A stretch of DNA of 43,314 nt. Source: Quinella sp. 2Q5. Its GTDB lineage: Bacteria; Bacillota; Negativicutes; Selenomonadales; Selenomonadaceae. This document shows, one piece after another, positions 43,006 to 43,314 of this stretch; the first letter of the stretch is position 1; each line of letters opens with the position of its first letter. Made by a program: the position numbers and the translations under genes. The stretch is from the NCBI GenBank assembly GCA_015206785.1, contig JADEZQ010000014.1, positions 1-43,314 of the forward strand, given 5' to 3'. Below the pieces are notes generated by a model. The model ran no database searches, was not told the DNA's origin, and saw nothing but the letters and a program-made list of their open reading frames with translations.

Positions 43006-43064
43006 AAATTTCCGTGGGAACGTTCGCTATGATAGCGGATTGTGCGGGCGATGTAAACCGTTGG

Positions 43065-43314
43065 TCACTCGGCGGCGTAAATTTCTTTGAGCAGAGTTTC
43101 CTTGCGCAGGGCGCGGCATTGGCAGGAGCACTCGTCGGCGGGCGTGTGTTCAATCGTGTGGATCAGGATGTTGCCGATCAAATTTGCGTCGTCGAAAAAA
43201 ATTTCGCGCATGACGTCGTGCGACCAGACCTTGAGACCCTCGCCGTAGTTGACGACGAACGAGACGTTGGCGTAGCACGCGCCGATTTCGCGGGCGAGAT
43301 AGACTTCGGGCACC
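43065..43314 (-). CDS. mtnP: Methylthioadenosine phosphorylase-type purine phosphorylase, C-terminal part (partial)
   Basis: Only the last 82 or so residues are inside the window; the frame is open to the edge. MPEVYLAREIGACYANVSFVVNYGEG is the conserved C-terminal segment of the MTAP/PNP family, which splits 5'-methylthioadenosine or methylthioinosine with phosphate. The ending has a CSCQC cluster (SCQCRALRKETLL), also seen in inosine-type members of the family. Which substrate is used cannot be decided from this piece. Confidence 0.85.
   Translation of the reverse strand, partial: VPEVYLAREIGACYANVSFVVNYGEGLKVWSHDVMREIFFDDANLIGNILIHTIEHTPADECSCQCRALRKETLLKEIYAAE

Larger units (their letters stand above)
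42708..43064. other. 357-bp AT-rich intergenic region
   Basis: No gene is supported here. The region holds the YopX promoter at 42757-42787, a cluster of AAAATTTT blocks (about 42797, 42836, 42922, 42981) and the terminator of the gene on the right at 42959-43005. A short plus-strand frame at 42688-42918 has no ribosome binding site or recognisable product. Confidence 0.75.

Overview
The window reads as a chromosomal segment of an anaerobic bacterium of the Negativicutes, most likely a Selenomonadaceae-like gut or rumen species. This is an inference from gene content: prfB followed by a DUF2993 and a DUF5693 protein, an L,D-transpeptidase with a copper-amine-oxidase-like domain, an LPP20-like secreted protein, a stand-alone biotin-dependent carboxyltransferase of the succinate-propionate type, and RTX proteins without Sec signals. 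The DNA is moderately GC-rich (high fifties per cent by eye) but is scattered with A4T4 blocks. No tRNA, rRNA, CRISPR array, transposase or prophage module is visible.

Layout. 1-4.35 kb (+): end of prfB, then DUF2993, DUF5693, a lytic transglycosylase and an amidase, probably one transcript of envelope genes. 4.35-4.57 kb: a hairpin-rich intergenic repeat. 4.57-9.53 kb (+): azlC without azlD, an L,D-transpeptidase with a K-x-D-E-P minisatellite tail that overlaps polA by 4 bp, and a small exported protein. 9.53-10.13 kb: a gene-free array of at least four copies of an undescribed hairpin repeat. 10.13-11.48 kb (+): a hotdog thioesterase and an LPP20-like protein. 11.6-19.3 kb (+): two tandem giant proteins (1359 and 1168 residues) that share an unusual N-terminal module and an HExTH metalloprotease domain but have different C-terminal stalks ending in RTX-type repeats. 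19.4-31.15 kb (-): gyrA; a pncB, cobA-hemD, glycosyltransferase and membrane protein unit, whose glycosyltransferase carries a 12-G homopolymer; and a GT51 glycosyltransferase, cobD, GT8 glycosyltransferase and CDF transporter unit. 31.2-38.7 kb (+): the whole F-type ATP synthase operon atpIBEFHAGDC, interrupted by two genes for small exported proteins, with an enlarged gamma subunit and a shortened epsilon subunit. 38.76-43.3 kb (-): carboxyltransferase, metY, an exported protein, a YopX-domain protein, and the 3' end of a methylthioadenosine phosphorylase-type gene.

The strongest novelty candidates are (1) the tandem metalloprotease-RTX proteins with a shared signature; (2) the remodelled ATP synthase locus; (3) a probably phase-variable two-domain glycosyltransferase; (4) a composite three-hairpin intergenic repeat family; and (5) the large excess of the palindrome AAAATTTT in ordinary genes and its absence from gyrA, the atpA-to-atpC stretch and the RTX genes. 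Several promoters are clear, including a perfect TTGACA-17-TATAAT for the carboxyltransferase with a cre-like palindrome at the start of transcription.
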